Counted from the first letter of the stretch, positions 10,621-21,169 are shown. The stretch is DNA of 26,217 nt from Priapulus caudatus (GCF_000485595.1 NW_014577358.1:69049-95265), one strand, 5' to 3'. Notes: generated by a model from the sequence alone, not told the origin. Translations and numbers: made by a program.

Positions 10621-11261
10621 CATTTTTACGTCAAACCCGTAGCTAAGAAAAAAGGTGCATACATACCTGAATAAAATATGCAATTGTCTTATCTGTTATG
10701 CAATGATTATTGACAGGTAGCCCTAGGCAAGTGGTCCAGCGATAAGGCGTTCTAAAAACGTTACTTACTAACGACGTCTCGCAAACTCGACATTTCGTTG
10801 CGTGAAAATAAACATGTCTAGCATGGCCAACTTAACTACAATGCCAAGCGAGGGTAGAGTGGTCATTACGCTCGGACGGACAGGTAAATTGCCACCATTG
10901 CCATGCCAAGGCCACGGCAAAAATGCCTGCATGTACTCAGAAAATATTAGAAGTTTGGATAACACATTACAGTAAGATTGGTTTTCCCTAAAATAATAAA
11001 GGTCTATTACGTCTAAGATGAAGAAATCCAAAACCTTGTCGAGGAAACGAAACAAGAATGTCCGTTTACATTAAAAAAGGGGCAAGCTAAGAACTGGAAC
11101 GGAATAATTGCATCACTTATTACAATGATTGTGATAAGTTAGGGGCTCTATATTTACAGAGAAGGAGCGGCGGCGTAGAAACTGGGTACGACGTGTCGCC
11201 TGGTGGTGTGCCTGCCTGGGAGCAGCGCGGGGCTTGAGGCTCCGGGACGCGCTGAGAGGGA
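10621..11261. other. No gene recognised
   Basis: Short plus- and minus-strand frames overlap near 10768-11055, but none carries a recognisable motif. Probably degenerate repeat DNA. Confidence 0.35.
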
Positions 11262-11360
11262 GGACGGCGGCCCGCTTCGGCACGAGGGACAGACTGAGGC
11301 GAAATTTACACGTTTCGCCGGTGGAGAAGAAGACGGCCCGCTTCGGCCCGAGGGAAGACG
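11262..11360. repeat. Imperfect 25-bp GC-rich direct repeat
   Basis: GACGGC(GG)CCCGCTTCGGC followed by (A/C)CGAGGGA occurs near 11264-11289 and again at 11332-11356, inside a short G+C-rich island. No coding assignment. Confidence 0.6.
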
Positions 11361-11559
11361 GCAGTATTGACTGGAATGGGTGTAATTATTTGTATGCGCG
11401 CGGGCCGGCGCTGTCATTGTGTTTTGTTGGACGTGTGTGTCGCGTTATTATATGCCGAACAGTTATTTCCAATATATGATTTATGTAACTAAAGTAACTA
11501 AAGCTTTTATCGAGTCGTTTATCTCGTGCGTTCGTCCCTGGTCCTGAACTATGTACCTG

Positions 11560-11703
11560 GGAAAGAGAATCACATGGGACGATCACATGCACATAAGCAC
11601 ATAAGCACAAAAGTGCATACAATGGGTTCACGGACCCTCTGAAGCCCATCCACAGATCCAAAATTGGTCAATGGACCACAGGTTAAGAACCCCTGCTCTA
11701 GAG
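11560..11703. mobile_element. hAT-superfamily transposon terminus
   Basis: The segment ends in GGTTAAGAACCCCTG (11681-11695), the complement of CAGGGGTTCTTAACC, a typical hAT end. It is followed at once by CTCTAGAG (11696-11703), which fits the hAT target consensus nTCTAGAn. The inner part (GGACCCTCTGAAGCCCATCC) is also typical of such ends. The other terminus and any transposase are absent, so this is a truncated or solo end. Confidence 0.7.
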
Positions 11704-12257
11704 TGATGTATCCCGTTGCGCGCTCGAGTGGTTCTATCCAGCATGCTTATTCTACTAAAACCTCGTGTAATCGTCGAGTAATCTCTATTTTACCTCCTAT
11801 ATATATGGAATGTGATAAATATTGATCCTTTGCATGTCAGCCAGCGATCGTGTCTCGTATTGTTGCGCTCTCACTGCGCTTTGTACTGCACATAAAGCTA
11901 GGTTTACACTAAAACTTTCCAACGTTCCATTAACTTTTCTATCAGATGTTCAAAGCATTTACATTATCGACCGCGAGTCGGAAAACGTTTCAACATTTCA
12001 GCCGCAGTGTGCGCGCGGGGCGACGTGGATACACATTTTTGCATGTATTATAATTCTCACTAGGTGTAGCCCGTGTTGCGCCGATAGCAAAAACGCGCGC
12101 GAAAATAATCTTCCCTTGGGTGGAGGGACACATCTGCTAACTCTCTGAATTAGTTGATATTAACTGGTTGAGCGCTCAACTTTCACGTTTACACTGCCGA
12201 CTTTCAGCTATCGACTGCGCTAGAAATACCCCTCTGAGCAAAACGGCCACACTCCTT
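11704..12257. other. No gene recognised
   Basis: GTTTACACT occurs in both halves (near 11901 and 12187) but as a direct, not inverted, copy. No coding signal was found. Confidence 0.35.
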
Positions 12258-12417
12258 GAACATTGCTGTTGCCCGCTGAACATTGCTGTTACCCGCTGAA
12301 CATCGCTGTTGCCCGCTAAACATCGCTGTTGCCCGCTGAACATCGCCGTTGTCCGCTGAACATCGCTGTTGCCTGCTGAATATCACTGTTGCCCACTGAA
12401 CATTGCTGTTGCCCGCT
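12258..12417. repeat. 20-bp minisatellite, eight units
   Basis: Units close to GAACATTGCTGTTGCCCGCT start every 20 bp from 12258 to 12398. Differences are single transitions (ACATT/ACATC, GCCCGCT/GTCCGCT), so the units have diverged but the period is intact. There are no unique spacers. Confidence 0.92.
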
Positions 12418-12537
12418 GAGAACCAGCAACCGTTATCAAGCAAAATGCGATTGTCACTACGACTTGCGGCGAAAGACGAATCTGGTCGTAGATAGTAGGA
12501 GTCGTAGTAGCGTGTCTACAAAATTAATGTACCAGTC

Positions 12538-12672
12538 GAATTTGACTGCGGCGAGGACTAGACTATGGAACATCTCCTAGAATGCCCCCTATTACCAGAG
12601 CCATGTAGACCTGGATACGTTGATGATTTCAACCACCGTGGCAGGTCTTGTGTGCTGCAGCGGCTAGGTTGA
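12538..12672 (+). pseudogene. Non-LTR retrotransposon (LINE) ORF2, 3' end remnant
   Basis: One frame reads EFDCGED, a stop, then TMEHLLECPLLPEPC and on to SCVLQRLG before a terminal stop at 12670-12672. The Cys-x-Cys...His...Cys pattern with MEHLL-CP is the zinc-finger-like C-terminus found after the reverse transcriptase in many LINE ORF2 proteins. An in-frame TAG replaces the residue before TMEHLL. The catalytic RT and endonuclease are missing, as expected for an old 5'-truncated copy. Confidence 0.6.
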
Positions 12673-12852
12673 GTGACCCGAGAAAAAGTAGATAGTAAAA
12701 ATACCCCAAATGTGATAAAAACTCAAGACGATAGGTCTTACGACCATTTTAGTCTATGCAATCTAAGTCAATTTTAAGCCAACTTTAAAAAAAAAACAAG
12801 ATGATTTTTTGACCGCAGTGCATATTTGTGATGTCCCCAGAACACCATCCTC

Positions 12853-13120
12853 TGCTATCCAAAGACATATTTCAGTAATTTAAAGTTCTTTTTTGATTAT
12901 TATTGGCATGGAAAATGCATTTGGCTATATTAGAATAAAAAGGGATCACTCCCTAGCTAACAAGAAAAAATGCAATATGCCTGCCATAATTAGCATAAAT
13001 CCGAAATGGCCACCAATTTTCATAATTTTGCAATATCTCTGCTATCCAAAGAGGTATTTGAGTAATTTAACGTACTATCATGATGATTTTTAGCATGGAA
13101 ATTGCAATTACCTATTCTAC
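12853..13120 (-). repeat. Left inverted subrepeat array of Element A
   Basis: One full unit (about 12853-13045) begins at CTATCCAAAGACATATTTCAG. A diverged partial second unit (from about 13041) repeats GCTATCCAAAGAGGTATTTGAG. Orientation is opposite to the array at 15247-15803. Confidence 0.8.
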
Positions 13121-15003
13121 GCTGAGGTTTGTATCATCTCGGGCAATGCAGCATAACGGTACGCCGGTTATAACATTTGACCAGCGTCTGTGCTGGAAAG
13201 CACTGACAATTATCCGGTCACGGCCAGGTGACAATTTCTTACAGCACATGGTCCTGCGGCTGGGGCTTCTACACCGAGATGAGCTACCTTTGTAGCATTA
13301 ATCATCTGATGGCAGGATCGGGACTGCAAGAAATACTTAATCATACGTCCGAATGCTAGTAACTCCGTAAGCCATATGCTCACTGGTAAGATCGTGTCTC
13401 GAGCAGTGCTAGGACATAATCATGCTGGTAGATGCTGCACTGAACACCATTCTTATTGCCGATGCTTACAATGTACCCCTACCGACCAAAGAGACAGTAA
13501 CCACAGAGACAGTGCAAACCCCTGAAGGAGAGACAGAGGGTTTTGATGATCCCACCAACGTTGTACATAATGTACAAGACAGAGATATACAAGAAGATAC
13601 TGTAGAGACAGATTTGACAAAGGCAAGAACATTGTATGACAGGGCAATGTCTGCCACGATGTCAAAGGAAGGAGTGTGTTCAACTGATGTTTTAGAGAGA
13701 ATCCAGAGGAAAGTGAGTGAGATGAACCAGAAGAGGACCATGAGAACATCACCGCTGGGGCGCCAATATATGAAGATGGTAGACATACTGCATAGGTTCC
13801 TCAAAGCTGAGCGGACTGGCAACTGGAACTTGCATCTCCAGGCCATACGAGAAATGTTGCCATATTTCGCAGCCTCGGGCCACAATATGTATGCAAAATC
13901 TGCATACATATACTTGCAAATAATGTGTGACTTGCCACAGACACATCCATACGTCTATCAGATGTTTGAGGAGGGGTACCACGTAGTGAGGCGAACAGGG
14001 AGGTATTGGGCAGGACTATCCACAGATCTCATCATCGAGCAGGTTCTAATGAGAAGATTGAAGACACATTGGGGACGGATAAGAGGAAAGGGGATGACGG
14101 AAACACAACGCTTGCTATGGGTTCTCTCAATGCCAGCATGTACAAACTTCAATAAGGCCATGCAGCAGCTGAGTGGAGTCTCCTTTGAAACAAACCAGCA
14201 GCACAAGGAGTGACACTCTCGATATCATCAGCTTTCTTCAAGAGAGAGCCCCATTTGTTGACACTACCTCACTTTGCAACATTGCCAATGGAATCACAGC
14301 ACAAGATGGCGTCAATGTTTTGAAATCCAGACGAATTGGTAAGAAGATTCGGGCCTCTATGGTCAACAAATCTGTGGAAGAGTTCACGTTCCGGAAGACT
14401 GACCAAGCAAAAAACAAAGAACAATCTGTGAAAGTAGCTCCGCAGATGATATTCCAGAGACTGATATTTGTTGTAAACTCAGGAATGATGCCACGTTTCG
14501 CAAGCAGGCCGAAATATTCATGAAATCAGTGTAGGCGTTTGACAAAATCAGCGAGTCCAGGGAGAAGGTCCTGGTTGCACTCTATAGTGGTGACAGACAT
14601 GAAGGATTAGATGACTTGAGATACAAGCACTTTTGTGACAAGGTCATGAAGAGCAACGTCCCTGTAGAGCCACAGACGCTACCTCTATTATCAGCAGCGG
14701 CAAGGTACCACACCTGTACGTCGTGTGTATTACCAGGTAATGAAATGAGAAGGAGTAGTTGAAATGAAACCGGATGAATGGGGATGGCAAGTGGTGGACA
14801 ATAATTACCTGCCAATAATGACTGACCTACCTACAGCACCATCAGAGCTTCTAGACATTGTGTGTTGTGGTTGTATGAAGGACTGCTCTTCAAGAAGATG
14901 CAGCTGCAGGAAATGCGGCATGCCTTGTACAGCAGCATGTACGGAGTGCCGTGGCACAAGCTGTTCTAACGCGCAAATACCTGATACTACTATTGATGAC
15001 TAA
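13121..15003 (+). pseudogene. Decayed gene: conserved mobile-element-associated protein with C-terminal CXC domain
   Basis: Frames join by homology. They start with TPVITFDQRLCWKALTII (about 13160), then MSYLCSINHLMAGSGLQEI after a frameshift near 13262. NSVSHMLTGKIVSRAV follows, then a 263-codon open frame (13422-14213) with EMLPYFAASGHNMYAKSAY and GLSTDLIIEQVLMRRLKT. After a frameshift near 14210 comes DIISFLQERAPF, up to about 14470. From about 14500, KQAEIFMKS (stop) AFDKI leads to SAAARYHT. A last frameshift near 14755 leads to a cysteine-rich end (CGCMKDCSSRRCSCRKCGMPC..., 14860-14970) like Tesmin/TSO1 CXC domains. The central FEN/PIN-like segment (roughly 250-300 residues, from memory of the family) is deleted near 14470-14500. 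I know this family from many uncharacterised invertebrate proteins and have no established function for it. Confidence 0.8.
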
Positions 15004-15246
15004 GGAATGAACTGTATTATAATGTCCTTGCCATGCCGAGTATAATTGAAGAAATTTTCAGTTCAAAGTCTCCTCTCACAAAGATGCCAATCTACAATAA
15101 GTTAAATGCCTCGCAGCATGTTCGTACAGATTGTTACGAGCTGTTCTAATTCCTTAAAATCTCGCAATTAATAATAATGGGAAAAAGCTGTACATAATAT
15201 TTGTTATTGTAGTCCAGCAAATTAACCATTTGGCAATCCGAATAAG

Positions 15247-15803
15247 AAATCCTCATTCAAGTTAAACATTTCTACATATAATTAAATGGCGTCCATATTA
15301 GAATTATGCTAATTAGGACAGCCATATTGCATTTTTGCATGTTAGGGAGTGATTCATTTTTATTTTAATATAGGTGAATACATTTTCCATGCCAATAATA
15401 ATCAAAATAGAACTTTAAATTACTGAAATACGTCCTTGGATAGCACAGATATTGCAAAATCATGAAAATTGGCGGCCATTTTGTACTTATGCTAAATAGG
15501 GCAGCCATTAGGCTTTTTTTACATGTTAGGGAGTGACCTATTTGCATTCTAATATAGCCAAATGCATTTCCCATGCCAATAATAATCAAAATAGAACTTT
15601 AAATTACTGAAATTTATACGTCCTTGGATAGCAGAGATATTGCAAAGTCATTGAAATTGGCGGCCATTTTAGATTTATGCTAATTAGGGCAGCCATATGG
15701 CTTTTTTACATGTTAGGGAGTGACCCATTTGCATTCTAATATAGCCAAATGCATTTCCTATGCCAATAATAATCATAATAGAGCTTTAAATTACTGAAAT
15801 ATG
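15247..15803 (+). repeat. Right tandem subrepeat array of Element A (about 185-bp units)
   Basis: The boundaries GTCCTTGGATAGCA at 15432 and 15620 give a period of 188 bp. The next unit ends at 15803 (183 bp), and a diverged first unit starts about 15247. Each unit contains ATTGGCGGCCATTTT, TGCTAATTAGGGCAGCCAT, GTTAGGGAGTGA and CCATGCCAATAATAATCA. Confidence 0.9.
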
Positions 15804-16620
15804 TCATGGACTGACTGCAAATTTGCGTGGAGGTTTTCTTAGGACTCTTATTTTTTACTTTTCTTATTTCACTAAAAGGCACTGCAGTGAAATAATATCT
15901 GTTGCTTTTTTTCACTCTTAAATGTTAGATTTCCGGGACTATTTGTTGATTATTTGACGGGGCAGAGGATTGCTTGAATAGCAGGATTTCTATCAAACTT
16001 TGTAAAAAGTAAATCTATTTCTTTAGATTGTGATTACGGACAGAAAAGAAGATTAGGTATGAGTTATTGAATGTTAAAGGAAACGTTTGAGTTGGTATTT
16101 ATAAAGATATGAATACTAAATCATAGCTGGACCAAAGTTTTAGACTAGTTTTTCTTGTTCTCCTTTGGCGTGCAACTGACATATTTTAATAGTATTATTT
16201 CCTGCTGATTTTACACATAACGAAATAATTATTTTTATTCGTACTTGAACCGCTCGCCGCGCCTAACTGACATATTGCTCTATCCAATCACTGTTGCTAC
16301 GTGAACATTTAGAAATCGTTGATTATAACCAAGTACGGTAACCACGAAGGAAACACGTTGTCCACGTCAACCGACCTAGCGCAAAACGATGCACATAACG
16401 TGGTACTATCACCAAAACACATCAATGATGATGAGTCAGCACTGTGTCGGTAGAGAACCGAGGTTTTTACGTGCCATACGAGAAGACGATCCTGTACGAC
16501 AAATTTTGTCATTCATTTAGCAATTGCTTGCGAAATATAATTGCAGAGATTGGCTTGAATGCCAAGACCGAATGATTGAAGAAAGTGTAATTACAGCGCT
16601 GGTTATGGGCTGGATTAATA
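15804..16620. other. No gene recognised
   Basis: AT-rich spacer between Element A and the foldback element. GCACTGCAGTG (15880-15890) is a short palindrome. No exon or RNA gene was seen. Confidence 0.4.
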
Positions 16621-16787
16621 GGTTCTATCACAGTATGAGCTTGAGATGGGATATCTCACCCGAGTTATTATGGTGTTCCAAAATTGCCATCGCGCTTCGT
16701 TCGATTCAAATGTGCGACGTCGCGCACGACGTCGCACATTTTTGTTCCATAATTGCCGTCGCGTCGTGTTTTTTATTCCTTCCTCAA

Positions 16788-16962
16788 CCACGACGTCACC
16801 CTTGTCAAACACGACGGCGCGCATTTTCAACCACGACGTCGCCATTTTTCAAACGCGACGTCGCCATTTTTCAAACGCAACGTCGCCATTTTTCAAACGC
16901 GACGTAGCCCTTTTTCAAACACGACGTCGCCCTTTTTCAAACGTGACGTCGCCCTTTTTTAA
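16788..16962 (+). repeat. 22-bp array, left arm (about 8 units)
   Basis: Units close to CGACGTCGCC(A/C)TTTTTCAAACG follow each other at about 22 bp. Open frames here (FSNATSPFFKRDVA-like) exist in all three frames and on both strands because the repeat lacks stops. They are not genes. Confidence 0.9.
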
Positions 16963-17091
16963 CTGTGTTTCATAAATGCAATCGTGCGGCGCGCGTCCCA
17001 TCTAATTGTCACTAAAAACAAGAGAGCAGAAGTATTCTTTACACAGCTCGAACTCATATACGTAATACTCGTTTACAATCCTAATTTAAAT

Positions 17092-17427
17092 ACTAGAGCA
17101 CTCGGAGAGCACAGACCTCCGCCAAGGCAGCTCAATTCTCTCACTTTAAAAATTTAATTAATTAATTAATTAATTAAATAATTAATTGAATCCGGATCAC
17201 CACCAAAATGTAATCAATTCTAAGTTACCCCATTTCTGACCTATCCTGAAAATTTAATTTATTAATTAATTGGATCCGGATCACCACCAAAATCTCATCA
17301 ATTCTAAATTACCTATCCTGAAAATTTTATGACAATCCGTCCATAACTTTATAATGTACACACACAAACCAACAAACACACGCCGGTGAAAACATAACCT
17401 CCTGCCAACCCCTTGGCGGAGGTAATA
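17092..17427. mobile_element. CCTCCGCCA-family element, copy 2, nested
   Basis: The left end ACTAGAGCACTCGGAGAGCA leads into ACCTCCGCCAAGG (17115). The right end is CCTTGGCGGAGGT (17411-17423). Inside are two tandem monomers, each with TTAATTAATTG, ATCCGGATCACCACCAAAAT, AATTCTAA and CCTATCCTGAAAATTT. These are followed by GACAATCCGTCCATAACTTT and CAAACCAACAAACACACGCC. It is inserted in the core of the foldback element, so it is the younger of the two. Confidence 0.85.
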
Positions 17428-17946
17428 ACGAAACAATATTGAGGGATCTATAGATATCCCTATGCTATAGTCAGGAGAATGTTAATTAGTATTACACAAA
17501 TTTATATACATTCATTCATGGTATAGATATGTGAAGACAGGCATATGCAAATCTGAAACGAAAATGTCGAAGCTGTTGATTTAAAAAATCCCCAATTTTA
17601 TTCTAAATTAACTAGACCGTACAACCCATATTCTGTATATAAATACTGTGCAAAGCTGTGAAAGCAAATTTTCACTTGTTTTCATCGCTGTGAATCAGAA
17701 AATCAAATCGAGAGTTGCAATGTATGCTAGGAATTGGATAAATATTAAAGTAAATAGACCTACATGTCATAATGGTAACACTTACCGCAAAGGAATTCTT
17801 GTTAGGGAACAGGGGTTTTTCGTTGGTAAAGAAGTTTGTCTTTGAAACGGACAAGTAAGCGTAGTATAGGGTGCAAAAGCAAAAACACAATCAGAAGAAT
17901 GAGGCAATTATGCGAGCGAGCGTAAAACTACTCGCAAAAAGTAGTC
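17428..17946. other. Core of the foldback element, nothing recognised
   Basis: Unique-looking AT-rich DNA. A 65-codon plus-strand frame (17648-17845) has no recognisable motif and no supporting signals. Confidence 0.4.
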
Positions 17947-18003
17947 GAAATTAGATGGGCCGCACACCGCGCGATGGCATTTATGGAACACGGTTAAAAA
18001 AAG

Positions 18004-18220
18004 GCGACGTCGCGTTTGAAAAAGGGCGACGTCGTGGATGAAAAAGGGCGGCGTCGCGTTTGAAAAAGGGCGACGTCGTGTTTGAAAAAGGGCGGCGTCG
18101 CGTTTGAAAAAGGGCGACGTCGTGTTTGAAAAAGGGCGACGTCGCGTTTGAAAAAGGGCGACGTCGCGTTTGAAAATGCGCAACGTCGTGTTTGACAAAG
18201 GCGACGTCGTGATTGAGAAA
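18004..18220 (-). repeat. 22-bp array, right arm (about 10 units)
   Basis: Starts at 18004, 18026, 18048, 18070, 18092, 18114, 18136 and 18158 show an exact 22-bp period of GCGACGTCG(C/T)GTTTGAAAAAGG, then two irregular units. It is the inverted counterpart of 16788-16962. Confidence 0.93.
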
Positions 18221-18435
18221 GGAATAAAAAACATGACGCGACGGCAATTATGGAACAGAAATGTGCGACGTTGTGCGCGACGTCGCACATTTGAATCACA
18301 GGAAGCGCGATGGCAATTTTGGAACACCATAAGTTATAAATATTCCGTCTCATACGAGCGTAGTGAGTATGAGACGTGATTATCGATAATGAGGGTGAGA
18401 TAGCCCATCTCAAGCTCATACTGTGATATAACCCT

Positions 18436-18525
18436 TTTCTTGCATATTTTTTTATTTTTTATTTATTTTTATTTTTATTTTTTATTTTTATTTTCATTTG
18501 TATTTGTATTTTTACTTTTTATTGC
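18436..18525. repeat. T-rich ATTTT repeat tract
   Basis: Runs of TTTTTATTTTT-type units directly outside the right end of the foldback element. An insertion preference for AT-rich DNA or slippage are both possible. Confidence 0.8.
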
Positions 18526-18854
18526 AGAAAGAACATTTCAGTTCAAATAGTAATTCAATATTCAATTCAGTAATTCAATGCGCACGCGTATCTGATCATC
18601 ATCTTTTAATCTCGATGCGGTGATTTAACAAGTCCGAATAAAAGAAAGTTAAAAGAGACTGGAACTCTCATTTATATATCACAGTAACAGTTGTGAACGT
18701 TGCAATGCGCAGACGAGCCGTCAGAACGCGTTTAGCATAATTATGCTGAACCGTGTTTCCGCTGCCGCTAAGCTATTGCTTGCGACCGATGTTTCATGTT
18801 GCTTGACGCATTCCCTGACAACGTTCTTCTTGCTGGTCTCAGCGTCAGTATGCT

Positions 18855-18950
18855 TGCGCGCGTACGCGTGCCTGTGTGTGTGTGCGTGTGCGTGCGCGCG
18901 CGTTTGTGTGTGTGTGTGCGTGCGTGCGTGCATGCGTGCGTGTGTGTATA
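18855..18950. repeat. GT/GTGC microsatellite
   Basis: Imperfect GTGT and GCGTGC units. Open frames of Cys-Val repeats on both strands are artefacts. Confidence 0.92.
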
Positions 18951-19556
18951 TTTTTTATTACTATATATTTATTATTATAAATATTATAATATAAATTTTT
19001 AAATTTTTTTATAAATGAAGAAGGTTATCCTAGTATAGATTTAATATAATAGCAATTGCTATCAGTTGAGACGTCAGTTAGAAATAGGAGGAAGACCTGC
19101 ATGTAAGTTTCCCGCCTGGCGTATCCAAGCCAGTGTCACATCTGGCTACGTTAGTGTGTTAGCCGCCATGCGCAATATCTCACCAGAGGCCATTGTTTTC
19201 ACTCATTAGGCCCCCATGGATACACTATTATTACAATTCTTAGGCTTTAGGCTCTTCGTCATTACAAATATAATACGCCGGCAACACTATAACGTGTCGA
19301 TATAACTTACCAGCAGTGCTGGCAACTGGCGCTTGTCTTGTTTTTTTTCTTGCTATTTAATTGCATATTTATGCCTATGGTGTAATGCAGATCGCATAAT
19401 ACATGGAACTTGTTTTTAGCATTACTAAAATACGTAAACAGAAAAACTATTTTTCGTCGCGAAAGGTTATTGTCAGAGTGAGGCTGACAGGACTGGAGGC
19501 CACCGCGTGGGGAGACGAGGGGCCTAAAGCCCACTTGGCATGTGGAATATCTTCGC
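18951..19556. other. No gene recognised
   Basis: An AT-rich patch (18950-19015) is followed by mixed sequence. No exon with recognisable content was found. Confidence 0.4.
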
Positions 19557-19775
19557 CTGTGTGTGTGTATTGGATTGGTGTGTTGGTGGTGTGTGTGTGT
19601 GTGGTGGATGTGTTGGTGTGTGTGTGTGTGTTGGTATGTGCGTGTTGTGTTGTGTGTGTGTGTGTGTGTGTTTGTGTGGTGTAGTGTGGTGTGTGTGTGT
19701 GTGGCGCTGTGTGTGTTGCGTGTGGTCGCTGCGCGGTGTGTGTTTGCTGTGTGTGGCGCACGGGCGCGTGTGTAA
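19557..19775. repeat. GT-rich microsatellite
   Basis: About 220 bp of (GT)n broken by GG, TGG and CGC. No coding content despite several overlapping frames. Confidence 0.92.
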
Positions 19776-19975
19776 TGGTATGCTGTGTCTCCCCTCTCTC
19801 GAAGTATCTATCTCATTTAACTAAAGAGTTTGTATGCCGTTGTTGATCCTATACTATGACTTACTGAGCGTTGGTTTCCATTTAGAGGGCGCTTGAATTT
19901 GATGTAGCTATCATGTGAACAGAGTGAGGAACATCATAAGACGACTGGGAGAACAGACACATCACAAGATGTATA

Positions 19976-20029
19976 TGGAGAGAGAGAGAGAGAGAGGAGA
20001 GAGATGAGAGAGAGAGAGAGAGAAGAGAG

Positions 20030-20063
<34 letters not shown>
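19976..20063. repeat. (GA)n microsatellite
   Basis: Nearly pure GA dinucleotides with three short interruptions. It lies about 125 bp left of Element B. Confidence 0.95.
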
Positions 20064-20067
<4 letters not shown>

Positions 20068-20187
20068 GGGTTGTGGGAGAGAACGCCGATAAACAGAACT
20101 TTATTTAGTATATTTTCGTCGGCGTCGCATTTTCAGCAGACGGCGTGCACCTCGGCGATTTCCTTCCATGCTCGCTTTCGTTCTCTA

Positions 20188-20785
20188 TAGTCTATCAGGC
20201 TGGGGGAAAGTTCTGTGTGCATTTATATGTCCCCGCAGTTGACGCCTTGATTCAGTGTAGCGGCACACCCCTGGTAGTAAAAAAAACTTGCGGTAGACAT
20301 TCTGAATCATGAAAGGATAGGTGAAATTCAGATGGCGTTCAATGATGCCGTCTATTCATGTAATTCCGATAACTCGCACCTATTTATGATTAGGGAGGTT
20401 GATTTTGTGTCTATCTTATATTTTATGGGTCAGGCTATCATTAAACTGATACCCGTACCGGAAAATGCATTGCTATCCATTGCTTAAATCTAAGTTGCCG
20501 CCGAAAGGGACACCGTATCATATAAACTGCTATAACTTCTCGCAGAGCTTTGATAGAAGAGTAATTTTCGTGTTCTATCCATTGATGTTTAGGGGTCAGG
20601 TTATCCATCTGAGACTAATAACAGATTAAAACGCACTGCATCACGTATCAAAGCTAAGAGGGGCACCCAAATATGATCCGTCATTTATTGACAAACTTTT
20701 CACATATCACTATAATACTAGCCAGCTTTACAGTATACATTGATCTTATTGGTAAGGTCACTTTAATCCTGATCACTGTGTCTGC
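20188..20785 (+). repeat. Left TIR of Element B
   Basis: It contains CATTTATATGTCCCCGCAGT, ACACCCCTGG(T/G)AGTAAAAAAAACTTG, GATGGCGTTCAATGATG and ACGCACTGCATCAC, all found inverted in 23755-24342. Two internal subrepeats about 165 bp apart share ATAACT(TCT)CGCA...GGGTCAGG(C/T)TATC (from 20369 and from 20534). Confidence 0.9.
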
Positions 20786-21169
20786 CTGTCCACCCTACCC
20801 GGCTACAGGTCCTACAATTTAAGACAGTCGTATAACGCCCTCGAAAAACTCTTCAGGGTATACTTGGTCAACTTAGCAGGATTAAATAGCTCTTGCTGTG
20901 ACGAAGCGAGTTTACCCAATAGCAAGAGAATATGTTGTTGGCGCCCAGTTTGAATTTTCAAATATTGTTGTGCTGTCTCGGATCGTATTCATATGCGTCA
21001 CGATTTTCTCGCCGGTTGTATTGCGGAAATGACTGTGCGTGATAGTGGGCGCAAGTATTTTGGATAGAAACGGTATCTTTGGCCCTAACCGTGACCAGGC
21101 AGTCTTGGGTGGCTCGTATTATGTCGGTCCTTGGCACGGTATGACTTGCATATCGGAACAATGGAAAGA

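Larger units (their letters stand above)
12853..15803 (+). mobile_element. Element A: inverted-repeat-flanked element carrying a CXC-domain gene remnant
   Basis: A single decayed gene (13121-15003, plus strand) lies between inverted arrays of the same subrepeat of about 185 bp: roughly 1.4 units on the left (12853-13120) and about three on the right (15247-15803). Shared blocks are the complements of CCATGCCAATAATAATCA, ACTTTAAATTACTGAAATA and TGGATAGCAGAGATATTGCA. Outer boundaries are approximate because similarity between the two sides stops just outside ACATATTTCAG. No transposase of a known class is present. The organisation parallels Element B at 20188-24342. Confidence 0.65.
16621..18433. 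mobile_element. Foldback-like element with 22-bp CGACGTCG arrays in long TIRs
   Basis: The left arm (16621-about 17007) starts GGTTCTATCACAGTATGAGC. The right arm (about 17947-18433) is its inverted copy, ending GCTCATACTGTGATATAACC. Both arms contain, in order, ATGGTGTTCCAAAATTGCCA, a CGACGT palindrome block, TTTTTTATTCC, the 22-bp array and CCCATCTAATT. The right arm carries about 55 extra bp near 18326-18390. The core has no recognisable gene and hosts a second inserted element (17092-17427). No clear target duplication flanks it. Confidence 0.8.

Noticed and set aside
10768-11055. 95-residue minus-strand frame as a gene
   Set aside because: It matches no family I recognise, and a shorter plus-strand frame covers the same bases. 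Probably repeat-derived.
16788-18220. Possible CRISPR-like repeat arrays
   Set aside because: The 22-bp units are contiguous with no unique spacers, and the genome is eukaryotic. The same applies to the 20-bp minisatellite at 12258-12417.
16646-18419. Several overlapping frames with FSNATSPFFKRDVALFQ repeats
   Set aside because: They occur in all frames and in both inverted arms because a 22-bp unit without stops cycles through the frames. This is repeat DNA, not a repeat protein.
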